Below, piece by piece: positions 8,218 to 16,252 of a stretch of 64,000 bases of DNA. Origin of the DNA: GCA-016699445 sp964555055 (lineage in GTDB: Bacteria; UBA10199; JACPAL01; GCA-016699445). The position numbers and the translations under genes were made by a program. Below the pieces are notes generated by a model. It had not been told where the DNA came from. It searched no databases and saw only the letters and a list, made by a program, of their open reading frames with translations. The stretch is taken from assembly GCA_964555055.1 (NCBI GenBank), contig CAZKQW010000011.1, forward strand, positions 14,921 through 78,920, read 5' to 3'. The stretch's first letter is position 1; each line of letters opens with the position of its first letter.

Positions 8218-8814
8218 TTATTTCACAGAGACTTTCATCAAAATTCCATTCTCGAATCGCAGGACCGTGTCCGATTTTTGGGGGCCAAACTCATAGACCC
8301 ATTCGTCGACCGAAATGCCCGTCGTGAGAAGAGGATAGGTAGTAGTGGCCGGGTCGACGACGGTTAAAGCGGGCATGATGCGGTCTTCCACATGATTTCT
8401 TTGGGTCGGCTCGCCGCATTTCAAGCGAATTTCCAATTGGTCTTTTTCGAGAGCGATATCGCGGAGAGACGCGTTGCAGAGAGACGGGTCTGGCTTTTCG
8501 CGCCCCCCGTAATCCCCCGTCCACTCGGAGACTAGGGAACGGTTTTCGAAGCGAAGGTATTGGAGGAGATTGCTGGAGCCCGTATCGTAGACCCATGTTT
8601 CCACAGTGATGTATGACCTCTTCTCATCCCCTAGTCCAAGCCTTTGGACCGTCTCCTTCCGCCGCGTATCCGTGAGCGTCGGCTCCCCGCAGATCTGCCT
8701 CACGCGCGACAGGGTATCCCTCAACGAGACGAGGCTGCCGCCGCAGCGAAAGGCATACCCGGAGACGGGGGCGAGAAGACTCGAGATGGCGAACGCCGAG
8801 ATCAAGGTTTTCAT
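8218..8814 (-). CDS. Secreted protein with two DUF2845 repeats
   Basis: The 198-residue product starts with a signal peptide that ends near SGYA. The mature part holds two DUF2845-like units: the first runs from FRCGGSLV through CGEPT, ETWVYDTG and LRFENRSL, and the second from LEKDQLEIRLKCGEPT through DEWVYEFG and LRFENGIL. DUF2845 proteins are small periplasmic proteins of unknown function in proteobacteria. The gene stands alone and converges on the operator region of the acyl-CoA dehydrogenase. Confidence 0.78.
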   Translation of the reverse strand: MKTLISAFAISSLLAPVSGYAFRCGGSLVSLRDTLSRVRQICGEPTLTDTRRKETVQRLGLGDEKRSYITVETWVYDTGSSNLLQYLRFENRSLVSEWTGDYGGREKPDPSLCNASLRDIALEKDQLEIRLKCGEPTQRNHVEDRIMPALTVVDPATTTYPLLTTGISVDEWVYEFGPQKSDTVLRFENGILMKVSVK

Positions 8815-8947
8815 GAAATCCGTCTAGGCGAGAGGCAGCGCTGGAAACAAGTGTTAAACTTCGGCACGGAGAGGGAAATGCCACGCTTTTTACGAAACCT
8901 TTTCCGTATTCCTGAAGAAGGGTTTTCCATAGGTTAGCTACCCGAGA

Positions 8948-8967
8948 TAAGCACCACTGGGTGCTTA
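8948..8967. repeat. Short GC-rich hairpin
   Basis: TAAGCACC and GGTGCTTA form perfect 8-bp arms around a 4-base loop. The hairpin lies between the DUF2845 gene and the toxin-antitoxin pair. Its core, GCACC...GGTGC, resembles the GGGTGC-containing hairpins upstream of the tRNA-Ser genes elsewhere in the window. It has no U-tract on either side, so it is not an obvious terminator. Confidence 0.4.
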
Positions 8968-8995
8968 CAGAGGCCAAAAGCTCCTGAAAAATTTC

Positions 8996-9049
8996 AGCTA
9001 ATAATAAAATTAATTGAATTATTAGCTAATCCTATAGATTATAGGATTA
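8996..9049 (+). promoter_or_regulatory. Two palindromes covering the antitoxin start
   Basis: AGCTAATAAT at 8996-9005 faces ATTATTAGCT at 9018-9027, and TAATCCTATA at 9027-9036 faces TATAGGATTA at 9040-9049. Both have perfect 10-bp arms. The second ends on the A of the antitoxin ATG, so a bound repressor would block both transcription and ribosome access. Phd/YefM antitoxins typically bind such palindromes to control their own operon. That use here is inference. Confidence 0.6.
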
Positions 9050-9348
9050 TGGAAAACTCCTTCAAATCAGTGCCTGCCACCAAAATCAAAAACCGCTTCG
9101 GGGATTATCTCGGGGAAGTCTTGAGGAAACGCGAGCCGATCCTAATCGAAAGGCACGGAAAGCCTGTCGCTGTGCTCGTCGACTTAGCCCAGTGGGATCA
9201 TCATACCTCACGTAAAACCCAGGTCTCCGCTTTTACGGACCCTTGGATCGAAGACCTAAAAAAAATCCACCGACGCATGGAGCAAAACTCTTCGAAGAAG
9301 TTTTCAGCCGTCGAACTTGTTCGCCAGATCCGTGAGGAAGCCTTATGA
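9049..9348 (+). CDS. Phd/YefM-family antitoxin
   Basis: The 99-residue protein has the Phd/YefM N-terminal DNA-binding fold: VPATKIKNRFGDYLGEV, then ILIERHGKPVAVLVDLAQW. The C-terminal part (about 60-99) is charged and should wrap the toxin. Its stop overlaps the ATG of the PIN-domain gene (ATGA), the usual antitoxin-toxin arrangement. The palindromes over its start suggest autoregulation. Its partner is the downstream ribonuclease. Confidence 0.85.
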   Translation: MENSFKSVPATKIKNRFGDYLGEVLRKREPILIERHGKPVAVLVDLAQWDHHTSRKTQVSAFTDPWIEDLKKIHRRMEQNSSKKFSAVELVRQIREEAL

Positions 9349-9809
9349 CCGACGCGCAAGAACTGTGCTTGGATGCCAATATTTTCATCGCAGCCCTTTC
9401 CCCGCAAGAGCATCATCACAAAGAAGCCTTGCTTTTAATCCAGGACATCCGTGTTCAATCCAAAACACTATACGAGCCGCCTCTCGCTCTTTATGAAGTC
9501 AATATGGCCCTTTATCGAAAACAACATTTGGGGGAAATGTCGGCGCAAGACACTCAAGCTTTGTCGGAAAAGTTTTCCCAATTACCCATCTTGTTCCAAT
9601 GGACGGCGGAACTCATCCAATTCACGCATCAATTAGGCCGACAACTTTCCTTCGCACATATTTATGACGTGTCTTACTTGGCTCTAGCGATGACGAGGAA
9701 TATCCCCCTGGTGACTTTCGACGATGAACTGTTGCGTAAGGGCAAGAAGGCACATCGTCTTCTCTTTAGCGCAAAAGACGCTTACCGGCTTACGTCGCCT
9801 TCTTCATAA
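9345..9809 (+). CDS. PIN-domain toxin ribonuclease (VapC-like)
   Basis: The 154-residue protein shows the acidic PIN-domain residues: Asp in LDANIFIA near the N terminus, Glu in LYEVNMALYR, Asp in YDVSYLALA and Asp in TFDDELL. PIN toxins cut RNA in a metal-dependent way and are neutralised by the antitoxin encoded just upstream. PIN proteins usually pair with VapB-type antitoxins, but Phd-PIN pairs are also common. The next gene is convergent pyruvate dehydrogenase E1, 10 bases beyond the stop. Confidence 0.83.
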   Translation: MTDAQELCLDANIFIAALSPQEHHHKEALLLIQDIRVQSKTLYEPPLALYEVNMALYRKQHLGEMSAQDTQALSEKFSQLPILFQWTAELIQFTHQLGRQLSFAHIYDVSYLALAMTRNIPLVTFDDELLRKGKKAHRLLFSAKDAYRLTSPSS

Positions 9810-9819
9810 TCGATGAAAG

Positions 9820-12222
9820 TCAAAAGCCGGTGACGGTCCGCACGATCGAGTCCGCATCGATGCCGAAATGCCTCCGGAGAGCTTCGCGGGTTTCGCTGAA
9901 GCCCAGCCCATCGGTGCCCAAAACGTGGAAGTTGGGAATCCACCGAGCTATTTGGTCGGGGACGAGAGTGACGTTGTCACTGACGGCGATGACTTTTTCG
10001 TAGCCTTCTTTTCCCAGCATTTCCTCGACCCAAGGTTTGCCGCCCGCCTTGCCGGCCTCCAGGGCCTCGCGGCGGAGCTCGGAATAACTCGTCACGCTCC
10101 AGACGTCTGCGGCGATTTGATATTGGGATTGCAGAGTTTCTTGAGCTTGCAAAGCCTGCATGAGGATCGCTCCGCTGCCGAGGATCGCGACGCGCTTGCC
10201 GGTTTCCGTTTGCGCCGGCTTCACGCGGTACATGCCTTTCAAAATCCCTTCTCTCGTCTCTTCCCAATTTTGCGGCGCGGGCCACATCCGGTAATTTTCG
10301 TTATGGAGGGTAATATAATAGGAAATTTCCTCCCCTTCCCCGCACATCCTCCGGATGCCGTCCTGGATGATCGCGACGAGTTCATAAGCGAAAGCCGGTT
10401 CGTAGGATTTCACGCGCGGGTAGGCGCTCGCGAAAAGCAGGCTCTGCCCGTCCTGGTGCTGCAACCCTTCGCCGGCGAGCGTCGTCCTGCCGTACGTCCC
10501 GCCGAACAGGAAGCCGCGGCATCGGGAATCCTGCAGCGACCAGATGAGGTCCCCCACGCGCTGGAAGCCGAACATCGAATAGAACACGAACATGGGAATC
10601 AGCGGCACTCCGTGCGAAGCCTCGGACGTCCCCGCGGCGATGAAGGCGGAAAGAGCACCCGCTTCGGTGATCCCTTCCTCCAAGAGCTGGCCGTCGATGC
10701 TTTCCCGATAATAAAGCACCATCTTCGCATCGACCGGCTCGTAGAGTTGGCCCGCGGACGAATAGATGCCCACTTGCCGGAAGATGGGATCCATCCCGAA
10801 CGTGCGCGCCTCGTCGGGGACGATAGGCACGACGATCTTTCCCAGCTCCGGATGGCGCAAAAGCTTGGAGAGAAACGCGGAAAAGGCCATCGTCGTCGAG
10901 ACGTCCCGTCCCGGAGGCGTTCCTTCCAGGAATTCCTTCATCTCCCTCAACTCGAATGTCGAAAGCTTCTTCTTTTCCGTGCGGCGGCGCGGCACGAAAC
11001 CACCCAAAGCCCGTCGTCTTTCGAAGAGATACTGCATCTCCGGAGCCTCCGCCGCGGGCTTGTAGAAGGGCAATTCCTTCAGCCGATCGTCGGGGATCGG
11101 GATGTCGAAGCGGTCCCGGAAAGACTTCACTTCCTTTTCGTTCAATTTCTTCTGCTGATGCGTGATGTTCTTGCCTTCGGCCGCATCGCCCAAACCATAC
11201 CCTTTGATCGTCTTGGCCAAAACGACCGTCGGCATCCGTTCGCTCGAAACCGCTTTTTGGAAAGCCGCGTATATCTTCTGCGAATCGTGCCCGCCCCGGC
11301 CCAGCTTGCGGATTTGGTCGTCCGTCAAGGAGTCGACGATCCTCAAAAGCTCGGGGGATTTCCCGAAGAAATGCTGACGCGTGTAGCTGCCGGGTTCGAC
11401 GACGTATTTTTGGTACTCGCCGTCGACGGCTTCGCTCATCCGCTCCTTCAAGAGCCCTTGGGTATCCTGGGCCAACAACGGATCCCAGTCGCGACCCCAG
11501 ACCACTTTCAAGACGTTCCATCCCGCCCCGCGGAAAAGGGATTCGAGCTCTTGGATAATCTTGCCGTTGCCGCGCACCGGGCCGTCCAATCGCTGGAGGT
11601 TGCAGTTGATGACGAAGATCAAATTGTTCAACCCCTCGCGCGAAGCCATCGTCAGCGACCCCATCGATTCGGGTTCGTCCATTTCCCCATCCCCTAAAAA
11701 GGCCCAGACGCGACTCTCTTCCGTATTTTTCAAACCTCTATGTTGAAGGTAACGGTTATGCCGCGCCTGATAGATGGCCTGCAGGGGACCTAATCCCATG
11801 GACACGGTCGGAAACTCCCAAAAATCCGGCATGGAATAGGGATGGGGATAGGACGATAACCCACCGCCCGCGGCCAGCTCCGACCGGAAATTCTCCAGAT
11901 GGCTTTCGTCGAACCGACCCTCCAAGTAAGCGCGGGCGTAGATGCCCGGCGTCGAGTGGCCTTGGAAGAAAATCTGATCTTGAGGGCGGAAAAAATGATG
12001 GAAGGCGACTTCGAGGAGGTTGGCCGAGGAGGCGTAGGTGGAAATATGACCGCCAATGCCCGGGTGCCTGTAGTTGGCCTTCACCACCATCGCCATGGCG
12101 TTCCAGCGGAGGATGCTGCGGATACGACGCTCAATCTCCTCATCGCCCGGATAAATAGGCTGATCCTCTACGGCGATCGTATTAATATAATCGGTCTCGA
12201 ATGGAAATCGAATTCGCCCCAT
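9820..12222 (-). CDS. aceE: Pyruvate dehydrogenase E1, homodimeric type (AceE), short form
   Basis: The 800-residue protein aligns along its length with homodimeric AceE. The thiamine diphosphate site is visible as GDGEMDEPES through NCNLQRLDGPV, and GGHISTYASSANL, HTIKGYG-like TIKGYGLGDAAEGKN, DEARTFGM and YSMFGFQRVGDL are all present. It decarboxylates pyruvate and acetylates the lipoyl group of E2. Compared with the roughly 890-residue E. coli enzyme it lacks about 50 N-terminal residues, the part that in E. coli docks to E2, and about 30 at the C terminus. No E2 or E3 gene lies in the window. The ribosome-binding site is weak, so the start is uncertain. Confidence 0.93.
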   Translation of the reverse strand: MGRIRFPFETDYINTIAVEDQPIYPGDEEIERRIRSILRWNAMAMVVKANYRHPGIGGHISTYASSANLLEVAFHHFFRPQDQIFFQGHSTPGIYARAYLEGRFDESHLENFRSELAAGGGLSSYPHPYSMPDFWEFPTVSMGLGPLQAIYQARHNRYLQHRGLKNTEESRVWAFLGDGEMDEPESMGSLTMASREGLNNLIFVINCNLQRLDGPVRGNGKIIQELESLFRGAGWNVLKVVWGRDWDPLLAQDTQGLLKERMSEAVDGEYQKYVVEPGSYTRQHFFGKSPELLRIVDSLTDDQIRKLGRGGHDSQKIYAAFQKAVSSERMPTVVLAKTIKGYGLGDAAEGKNITHQQKKLNEKEVKSFRDRFDIPIPDDRLKELPFYKPAAEAPEMQYLFERRRALGGFVPRRRTEKKKLSTFELREMKEFLEGTPPGRDVSTTMAFSAFLSKLLRHPELGKIVVPIVPDEARTFGMDPIFRQVGIYSSAGQLYEPVDAKMVLYYRESIDGQLLEEGITEAGALSAFIAAGTSEASHGVPLIPMFVFYSMFGFQRVGDLIWSLQDSRCRGFLFGGTYGRTTLAGEGLQHQDGQSLLFASAYPRVKSYEPAFAYELVAIIQDGIRRMCGEGEEISYYITLHNENYRMWPAPQNWEETREGILKGMYRVKPAQTETGKRVAILGSGAILMQALQAQETLQSQYQIAADVWSVTSYSELRREALEAGKAGGKPWVEEMLGKEGYEKVIAVSDNVTLVPDQIARWIPNFHVLGTDGLGFSETREALRRHFGIDADSIVRTVTGF

Positions 12223-12276
12223 CCTGGGGAATGTACATGATTCGACGCTCGGGACCCAGCTCTTTTTTCGGTGAAA

Positions 12277-12645
12277 TTATTGTAGAAATTCACAACCCGC
12301 TGGGGGTGTATCGCTCGAAAGGACTTCGCATGCGGCCGCTTGGATGGCTTTGACGCACGTATCGACCATGCCCTTTTCCACTTTTAATTCGCCTTTAGCC
12401 TTCACTCGATCGGAAATACCCGTGGTGATATTTTGCAGACATTGGTCCTTATTTAAAGCTTGAGCGCCGTCCTTGGGTTGGCAGCCTAAATACTTGTCGC
12501 AAAGCACCGTGGAAAGAGACTTAGCCACTTCTTCTGGAGCTAGGACTTTTTTGCTCTTTGAACAACCCGCAATTGCTAAGGAAGCGACTACAATCATCCC
12601 CAACATTTTAGCCACTTGAGATGTCTTCACAAAAATCCTTTCCAT
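12277..12645 (-). CDS. Cysteine-rich small lipoprotein
   Basis: The start at 12645 has a GGGGGAAG ribosome-binding site and gives 122 residues. An upstream in-frame ATG at 12690 would add 15 residues. The signal ends in a lipobox (SLAIAGC), so the protein should be lipid-anchored. The mature part carries six or seven cysteines in spaced pairs (LCDKYLGC, DQCLQ, DTCVKAIQAAAC, GCEFLQ), as in the disulfide-rich small lipoproteins common in myxobacteria-like genomes. Function is unknown. It lies upstream of aceE on the same strand. Confidence 0.7.
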   Translation of the reverse strand: MERIFVKTSQVAKMLGMIVVASLAIAGCSKSKKVLAPEEVAKSLSTVLCDKYLGCQPKDGAQALNKDQCLQNITTGISDRVKAKGELKVEKGMVDTCVKAIQAAACEVLSSDTPPAGCEFLQ

Positions 12646-12719
12646 AGCTTCCCCCCTTTTCAGAGGAGTCATAATGAAGTGATGCCGCATCCTTAATCAA
12701 GATGTTTTTAAAAAAACTG

Positions 12720-12806
12720 CGGAGAGGGAGGGATTCGAACCCTCGATACCCTTGCGGGTATACTGCCTTTCCAGGGCAGCTCCTTCAACCACTCGGACAC
12801 CTCTCC
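12720..12806 (-). tRNA. tRNA-Ser (GGA anticodon)
   Basis: On the minus strand the 87-nt sequence starts GGAGAGG and ends CCTCTCC plus discriminator G. It has a long class II variable arm (ATACCCGCAAGGGTAT), the T loop GGTTCGAATCC, and an anticodon loop CTGGAAA between CTGCC and GGCAG arms, so the anticodon is GGA. No CCA is encoded. A structured leader region lies on its 5' side. Confidence 0.95.
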
Positions 12807-12971
12807 TTTGGGAGATAAGAGGAGATGCCGCTCTCCCCTTATTTATCCCCATCTGAAATCATCGGTCTAATCGCTTCCGTCAGAGGCGGACCAGCCTCTG
12901 GCTGGCACTCCGTCGGGTGCTGCCGGACTCAGTCCGGCCCACCGCTTACTCGCTCGCTTTTGATTCTATCG
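12807..12971. repeat. Hairpin-rich leader module 5' of tRNA-Ser(GGA)
   Basis: This stretch holds several inverted repeats: GGAGA/TCTCC next to the tRNA, CAGAGGC/GCCTCTG, CCAGCC/GGCTGG and GCCGGAC/GTCCGGC. It ends in CCACCGCTTACTCGCTC. The same order of parts (leader hairpin, CCATCT, GCTCCGTCGGGTGC-like stretch, GTC-rich hairpin, CCACCGCTTACTCGCTC) occurs at 18866-19000, again on the 5' side of a tRNA-Ser sequence. It reads as a REP-like repeat or a conserved leader. Its role is unknown. Confidence 0.6.
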
Positions 12972-13138
12972 CTTCCTACTATTAGGAAATTTTGCGAAAT
13001 AAATCCGTCAAAGATTCGTGGGCTTTTAGTGAAGCGTCCCCCGGATCAATCAATAAGCGCCGGGGTCGTAGCGGCTTTATTTTCAAGATGCCAGAAAAAA
13101 GATTGGATATTGCCGAAAAATGGGATTCTAGCTCGGGC

Positions 13139-13555
13139 ATGGACACTTCAGCCTTCATTAAACAAATGGAACAAGCTTCGGAGAATACCTTGGGGCACAC
13201 CCTCGGAATCCGCTTCGTCGAGATTTCTCCGGATAAGGTCGTGGCCACGATGCCAGTGGATCGACGGACCCATCAACCCTATGGACTCCTCCACGGCGGC
13301 GCTTCGGTAGCACTAGCGGAGACGGTAGCGAGCGTCGGCGGTATGATTTCCGTTTTAGAACAAGGCAAGTGGGTCGTGGGGCTTGAGATCAATGCGAACC
13401 ACTTACGAGCCGTTAAATCCGGAACCGTCACCGCCGTTGGCGTTCCTATCCACAAAGGGCAATCTACTCACGTGTGGGAAATCAAAATCCACGATGACCA
13501 CCAAAAGCCCGTTTGCGTTTCCCGCTGCACCCTCGCCGTCCGCGATAAAATTTAG
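13139..13555 (+). CDS. Hotdog-fold thioesterase (PaaI/MenI-like)
   Basis: The 138-residue form starting at 13139 matches the usual length of the YdiI/MenI/PaaI group. In-frame starts at 13088 and 12992 would add a tail of no recognised similarity. The hotdog signature HQPYGLLHGGASVALAETVAS is split here as HQPYGLLHGG then ASVALAETVAS and includes the catalytic Glu on the central helix. It probably hydrolyses an acyl-CoA or aryl-CoA thioester. Without menaquinone genes nearby, the substrate cannot be named. Confidence 0.85.
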   Translation: MDTSAFIKQMEQASENTLGHTLGIRFVEISPDKVVATMPVDRRTHQPYGLLHGGASVALAETVASVGGMISVLEQGKWVVGLEINANHLRAVKSGTVTAVGVPIHKGQSTHVWEIKIHDDHQKPVCVSRCTLAVRDKI

Positions 13556-13568
13556 GGGATTCCCCTAA
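13552..13568. repeat. Tight inverted repeat at the thioesterase stop
   Basis: TTAGGGGA and TCCCCTAA form perfect 8-bp arms around one base, overlapping the thioesterase stop codon. No U-tract follows on the plus strand. It could be an mRNA 3'-end stabiliser or a weak terminator for the thioesterase message. Confidence 0.35.
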
Positions 13569-13602
13569 GTGAAAACAAGTCTTCCTCCGATTGTCCTCTT
13601 AC

Positions 13603-13608
13603 TATAAT
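13603..13608 (+). promoter_or_regulatory. Consensus -10 box upstream of the small-peptide gene
   Basis: A perfect TATAAT lies 30 bases before the ATG of the 55-residue peptide gene. The expected -35 position is poor (TCTTCC-like), so this may be an extended or activated promoter. Confidence 0.4.
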
Positions 13609-13637
13609 CTTATTAAGTAGGTTCATATGGAGGAGTT

Positions 13638-13805
13638 ATGAAAAACCAATTGAGTCTTAAGATGAAGAATATGTTTCGCGCTTTTACGATCCTTTCGGTG
13701 CTTTCCGTCGCCATCCTTTTCGGCGGCTGGCGCGGCATGGTAGGACCAGGTTGCAGCTGCAATGCTGATACGCGCTCGTCAAATCCTCACCTTATAATTA
13801 AGTAG
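13638..13805 (+). CDS. 55-residue membrane or secreted peptide
   Basis: This short frame has a strong GGAGGAG ribosome-binding site 3 bases before the ATG and a consensus -10 box upstream. The product begins with a basic segment (KNQLSLKMKNMFR), then a hydrophobic run of about 18 residues (FTILSVLSVAILFGG), then a short tail containing GPGCSCNAD. That layout fits a signal peptide or a single-pass small membrane protein with a two-cysteine exported tail. The strong translation signal is the main reason to believe it. I do not recognise a family. Confidence 0.55.
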   Translation: MKNQLSLKMKNMFRAFTILSVLSVAILFGGWRGMVGPGCSCNADTRSSNPHLIIK

Positions 13806-13820
13806 GGTTTCCCAGCCCAT

Positions 13821-15131
13821 TCACTCTTCAAACTCCTCTATTTGAGGAATGCGCGTGAAGGCGACTTTGGTGCCTGAAAATTGCCTTCCTTGCTTCGGGG
13901 TCAATCCCAATAGAATAGCGTCCCGGCCGAAGTGTTGATTGATCCCATCCATCACGTGAGAGAGTTTTTCGTGCTTCCACTGACAAGGAGAATCAGCGAA
14001 CGGAAGACCGAAACCACCCTCAAAAAGAACGGCTTGCCGTTCCTTTAGTTTTGGCGCGAGATGATGGAGAGTCACGCTGATCTTCTTCACGCGCTCTCCT
14101 GAGCGTCCTTCGAAAGCTTGATCCCATTGTTGTTTTAAAACCTTCAGAAGGGAAAACGAGTCCTGCATCTCGGGACATCGGGATTCCACCCAAATCTTCT
14201 CCCCTTTCTCGAAACGTATGCCCAAGGTCACTGCCTTCGTGCCGTAGTCCAAACGTCGCAGCCGGCTCGCGGCCTTTAAAGCCAAACGACGCGCGATCTG
14301 GTAGGCGGGTTCTGGCGGCCGCATCTCGGGGGCCAGGACATGGCTGTGTCCAATCGTACTCCTGCGCGTTTCCTCCTCCGGCAGATCCCACCCTCTCAAT
14401 AGATACCAAAGCCGTTCTCCCCAAACGCTCTTCCACAGGCTGCGCATATGCTGCGGAGACAGAGTCAAGAGGGTTTCAACACTTAAAATACCCGCGGCCT
14501 TGAGACGCTCCTCCATGCGATGGCCGATGCCCGGCACGTCCCGCAGTTTCAGGGGGAGGAGCTTTTCGGGGAAATCCCGTGGTCGAAAGATCGTCAAACC
14601 GTCGGGCTTTTTGAGGTCGGTCGCCACCTTCGCGAGGTAACGATTGGACGCGATCCCGATCGAACACTTCACCCAAGCGCCGACCCTTTCCGCTAAACCT
14701 TTTTTAATGGAATGGGCGATGACCGTCGCCCTCGCCGGCGATGTTTCATTGTCCATGAGATAGCACGCCATCTCGTCGATGGAGCATACGGCGCTCACGG
14801 GGAGGTGTCGGTCGATCTCCGCCAAGATGCGTTGGTGAAACTCCACATAACGCCGATGGTCCGCCAGCACGCACACGAGTCCGGGACACCGGCGCCGCGC
14901 CTCATAAACCGGAGTCCCGGTCTTCACCCCATAGGCCTTCGCCTCGTAACTCGCGGCGATGGCGCAAGTGCTATCGGTCTTAACGGGCACGACGATGACG
15001 GGTTTACCACGTAGAGCCGGCCTCAGCTCCTGCTCGACGCTCGCGAAGTAGCTGTTGAAATCGACGTAAAGCCACCTCAAGGGGCCTTGAAAAACGTCTT
15101 GCGAAATCCTTTGAAAAACTCGGGAAACCAT
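13821..15131 (-). CDS. Y-family DNA polymerase (DinB/UmuC/ImuB group)
   Basis: The start at 15131 has a GGAGGT ribosome-binding site and gives 436 residues; the longer frame from 15203 would nearly abut the divergent peptidase gene. The palm motifs are present: YVDFNSYFASVEQ with the first metal-binding Asp and CSIDEMA with the Asp-Glu pair, followed by the fingers segment CSIGIASNRYLAKVATDLKKPDG and the helix-hairpin-helix LRDVPGIGHRMEERL. The catalytic residues are intact, so it should synthesise DNA past lesions. The C-terminal half is longer than in DinB. No imuA, dnaE2 or umuD is nearby. Confidence 0.88.
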   Translation of the reverse strand: MVSRVFQRISQDVFQGPLRWLYVDFNSYFASVEQELRPALRGKPVIVVPVKTDSTCAIAASYEAKAYGVKTGTPVYEARRRCPGLVCVLADHRRYVEFHQRILAEIDRHLPVSAVCSIDEMACYLMDNETSPARATVIAHSIKKGLAERVGAWVKCSIGIASNRYLAKVATDLKKPDGLTIFRPRDFPEKLLPLKLRDVPGIGHRMEERLKAAGILSVETLLTLSPQHMRSLWKSVWGERLWYLLRGWDLPEEETRRSTIGHSHVLAPEMRPPEPAYQIARRLALKAASRLRRLDYGTKAVTLGIRFEKGEKIWVESRCPEMQDSFSLLKVLKQQWDQAFEGRSGERVKKISVTLHHLAPKLKERQAVLFEGGFGLPFADSPCQWKHEKLSHVMDGINQHFGRDAILLGLTPKQGRQFSGTKVAFTRIPQIEEFEE

Positions 15132-15207
15132 CTGACCTCCAAAACACCCCCTTCCCAAGAAGAGGCGCACTAGCCAAAGGCGAAAAACTTTCGTTATACT
15201 CATTTTT

Positions 15208-16245
15208 ATGCCTTCGTCAGCCTTAAAACCCGATCCAACGTCTGATTGGTGCGCCTTTTCGGACGAAGACCTTTTAAATCAACGGGTTTGCGACCTTGAG
15301 CTGACTCTGGCGGGCAGCGAATTAGAGGAGCCGATACGACAGCTCTACGCGGAACTCGACCGCCATCGGATCCGTTTCCATCCCGAGTGCTACCTCTCCG
15401 ACGAGTGGTTCGTCATCGAAGGCGAGACGACCATCGGCATCCCCTTTTACCTCGCCCACCAGCGACTCAAGAAGCTCGAGGAGAAGATGATGCTGGAAGT
15501 GGAAGGCGGGACCCGGGAATGGTGCTTAAAGCTGCTCCGCCATGAAGCGGGACATGCGGTCTTTTACGCGTACCATCTCAACAAGCGGCGCGACGTGAGG
15601 CGGCTTTTCGGACCGTCCCCCAAGGAAATCCCCGAAACCTACCGGCCCAAGCCTTACAGCCGCAGTTACGTCCGGCATCTCGACAATTGGTATGCCCAAG
15701 CCGAACCGGACGAGGATTTTGCGGAAACCTTCGCCGTCTGGCTGACTCCCGACTCTGACTGGCGCTCGCAGTACAAGGGCTGGCCGGCCTTTCAAAAGCT
15801 CCTGTTGATCGACCGGCTGATGAAGGAGATCGCGGACGCCCCGATCAAGAACCGTTCCCGCGTCAAGACCGGCCCCGTCTCTCGGATGCGGCTTACGCTC
15901 AAGACCTATTACGCCCGGAAGCAGAAGGACTACGCCCAGGATTACCCCGATTTTTACGACCGCGACCTCATGAGGATCTTCGGGAACGGAGAGGCCGGGG
16001 GGGCCAAAAGCGCCGTCCTTTTCATGAGGCGTTACCGGAAGTCCCTCTCGGACCGCATCGCGCAGTGGACGGGGGAGAAGAAGTTCATCGTGAACAATCT
16101 CTCCAAGAAGCTCACGGAACGCTGCGAGAAGCTGAAACTCCATCTCGCCAAATCCGAGGAGGAAACGCTCCTGGAAGTCACCAGTTACCTTTCCTCCATG
16201 ATCTCCAACTACATCTACACCGGGAAATTCAAACCGACCGTCTGA
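15208..16245 (+). CDS. Putative zinc metallopeptidase (HEAGH type)
   Basis: The 345-residue protein has the zinc motif HEAGH at about residues 112-116 and a downstream EDFAETFAVWL stretch that could give the third ligand, as in gluzincins. No signal peptide or membrane segment is present, so it is probably cytoplasmic. The C-terminal third is basic and helical. Similar proteins are annotated only as putative zinc-binding metallopeptidases. It is followed after 7 bases by an ATP-grasp ligase, so the two are almost surely co-expressed: one makes and one may cut an amide bond (inference). Confidence 0.78.
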   Translation: MPSSALKPDPTSDWCAFSDEDLLNQRVCDLELTLAGSELEEPIRQLYAELDRHRIRFHPECYLSDEWFVIEGETTIGIPFYLAHQRLKKLEEKMMLEVEGGTREWCLKLLRHEAGHAVFYAYHLNKRRDVRRLFGPSPKEIPETYRPKPYSRSYVRHLDNWYAQAEPDEDFAETFAVWLTPDSDWRSQYKGWPAFQKLLLIDRLMKEIADAPIKNRSRVKTGPVSRMRLTLKTYYARKQKDYAQDYPDFYDRDLMRIFGNGEAGGAKSAVLFMRRYRKSLSDRIAQWTGEKKFIVNNLSKKLTERCEKLKLHLAKSEEETLLEVTSYLSSMISNYIYTGKFKPTV

Positions 16246-16252
16246 GGCCCTT

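Noticed and set aside
12895..12920. TGGCAC-like sequence resembling a sigma-54 -24 element
   Set aside because: The -12 GC element is absent and the bases are part of the repeat hairpins.
12825..13310. 161-residue open frame running from the tRNA-Ser leader into the thioesterase region
   Set aside because: It is translated from the hairpin-rich repeat (giving Cys, Arg and Pro-rich nonsense) and overlaps the real thioesterase frame; no start signal.
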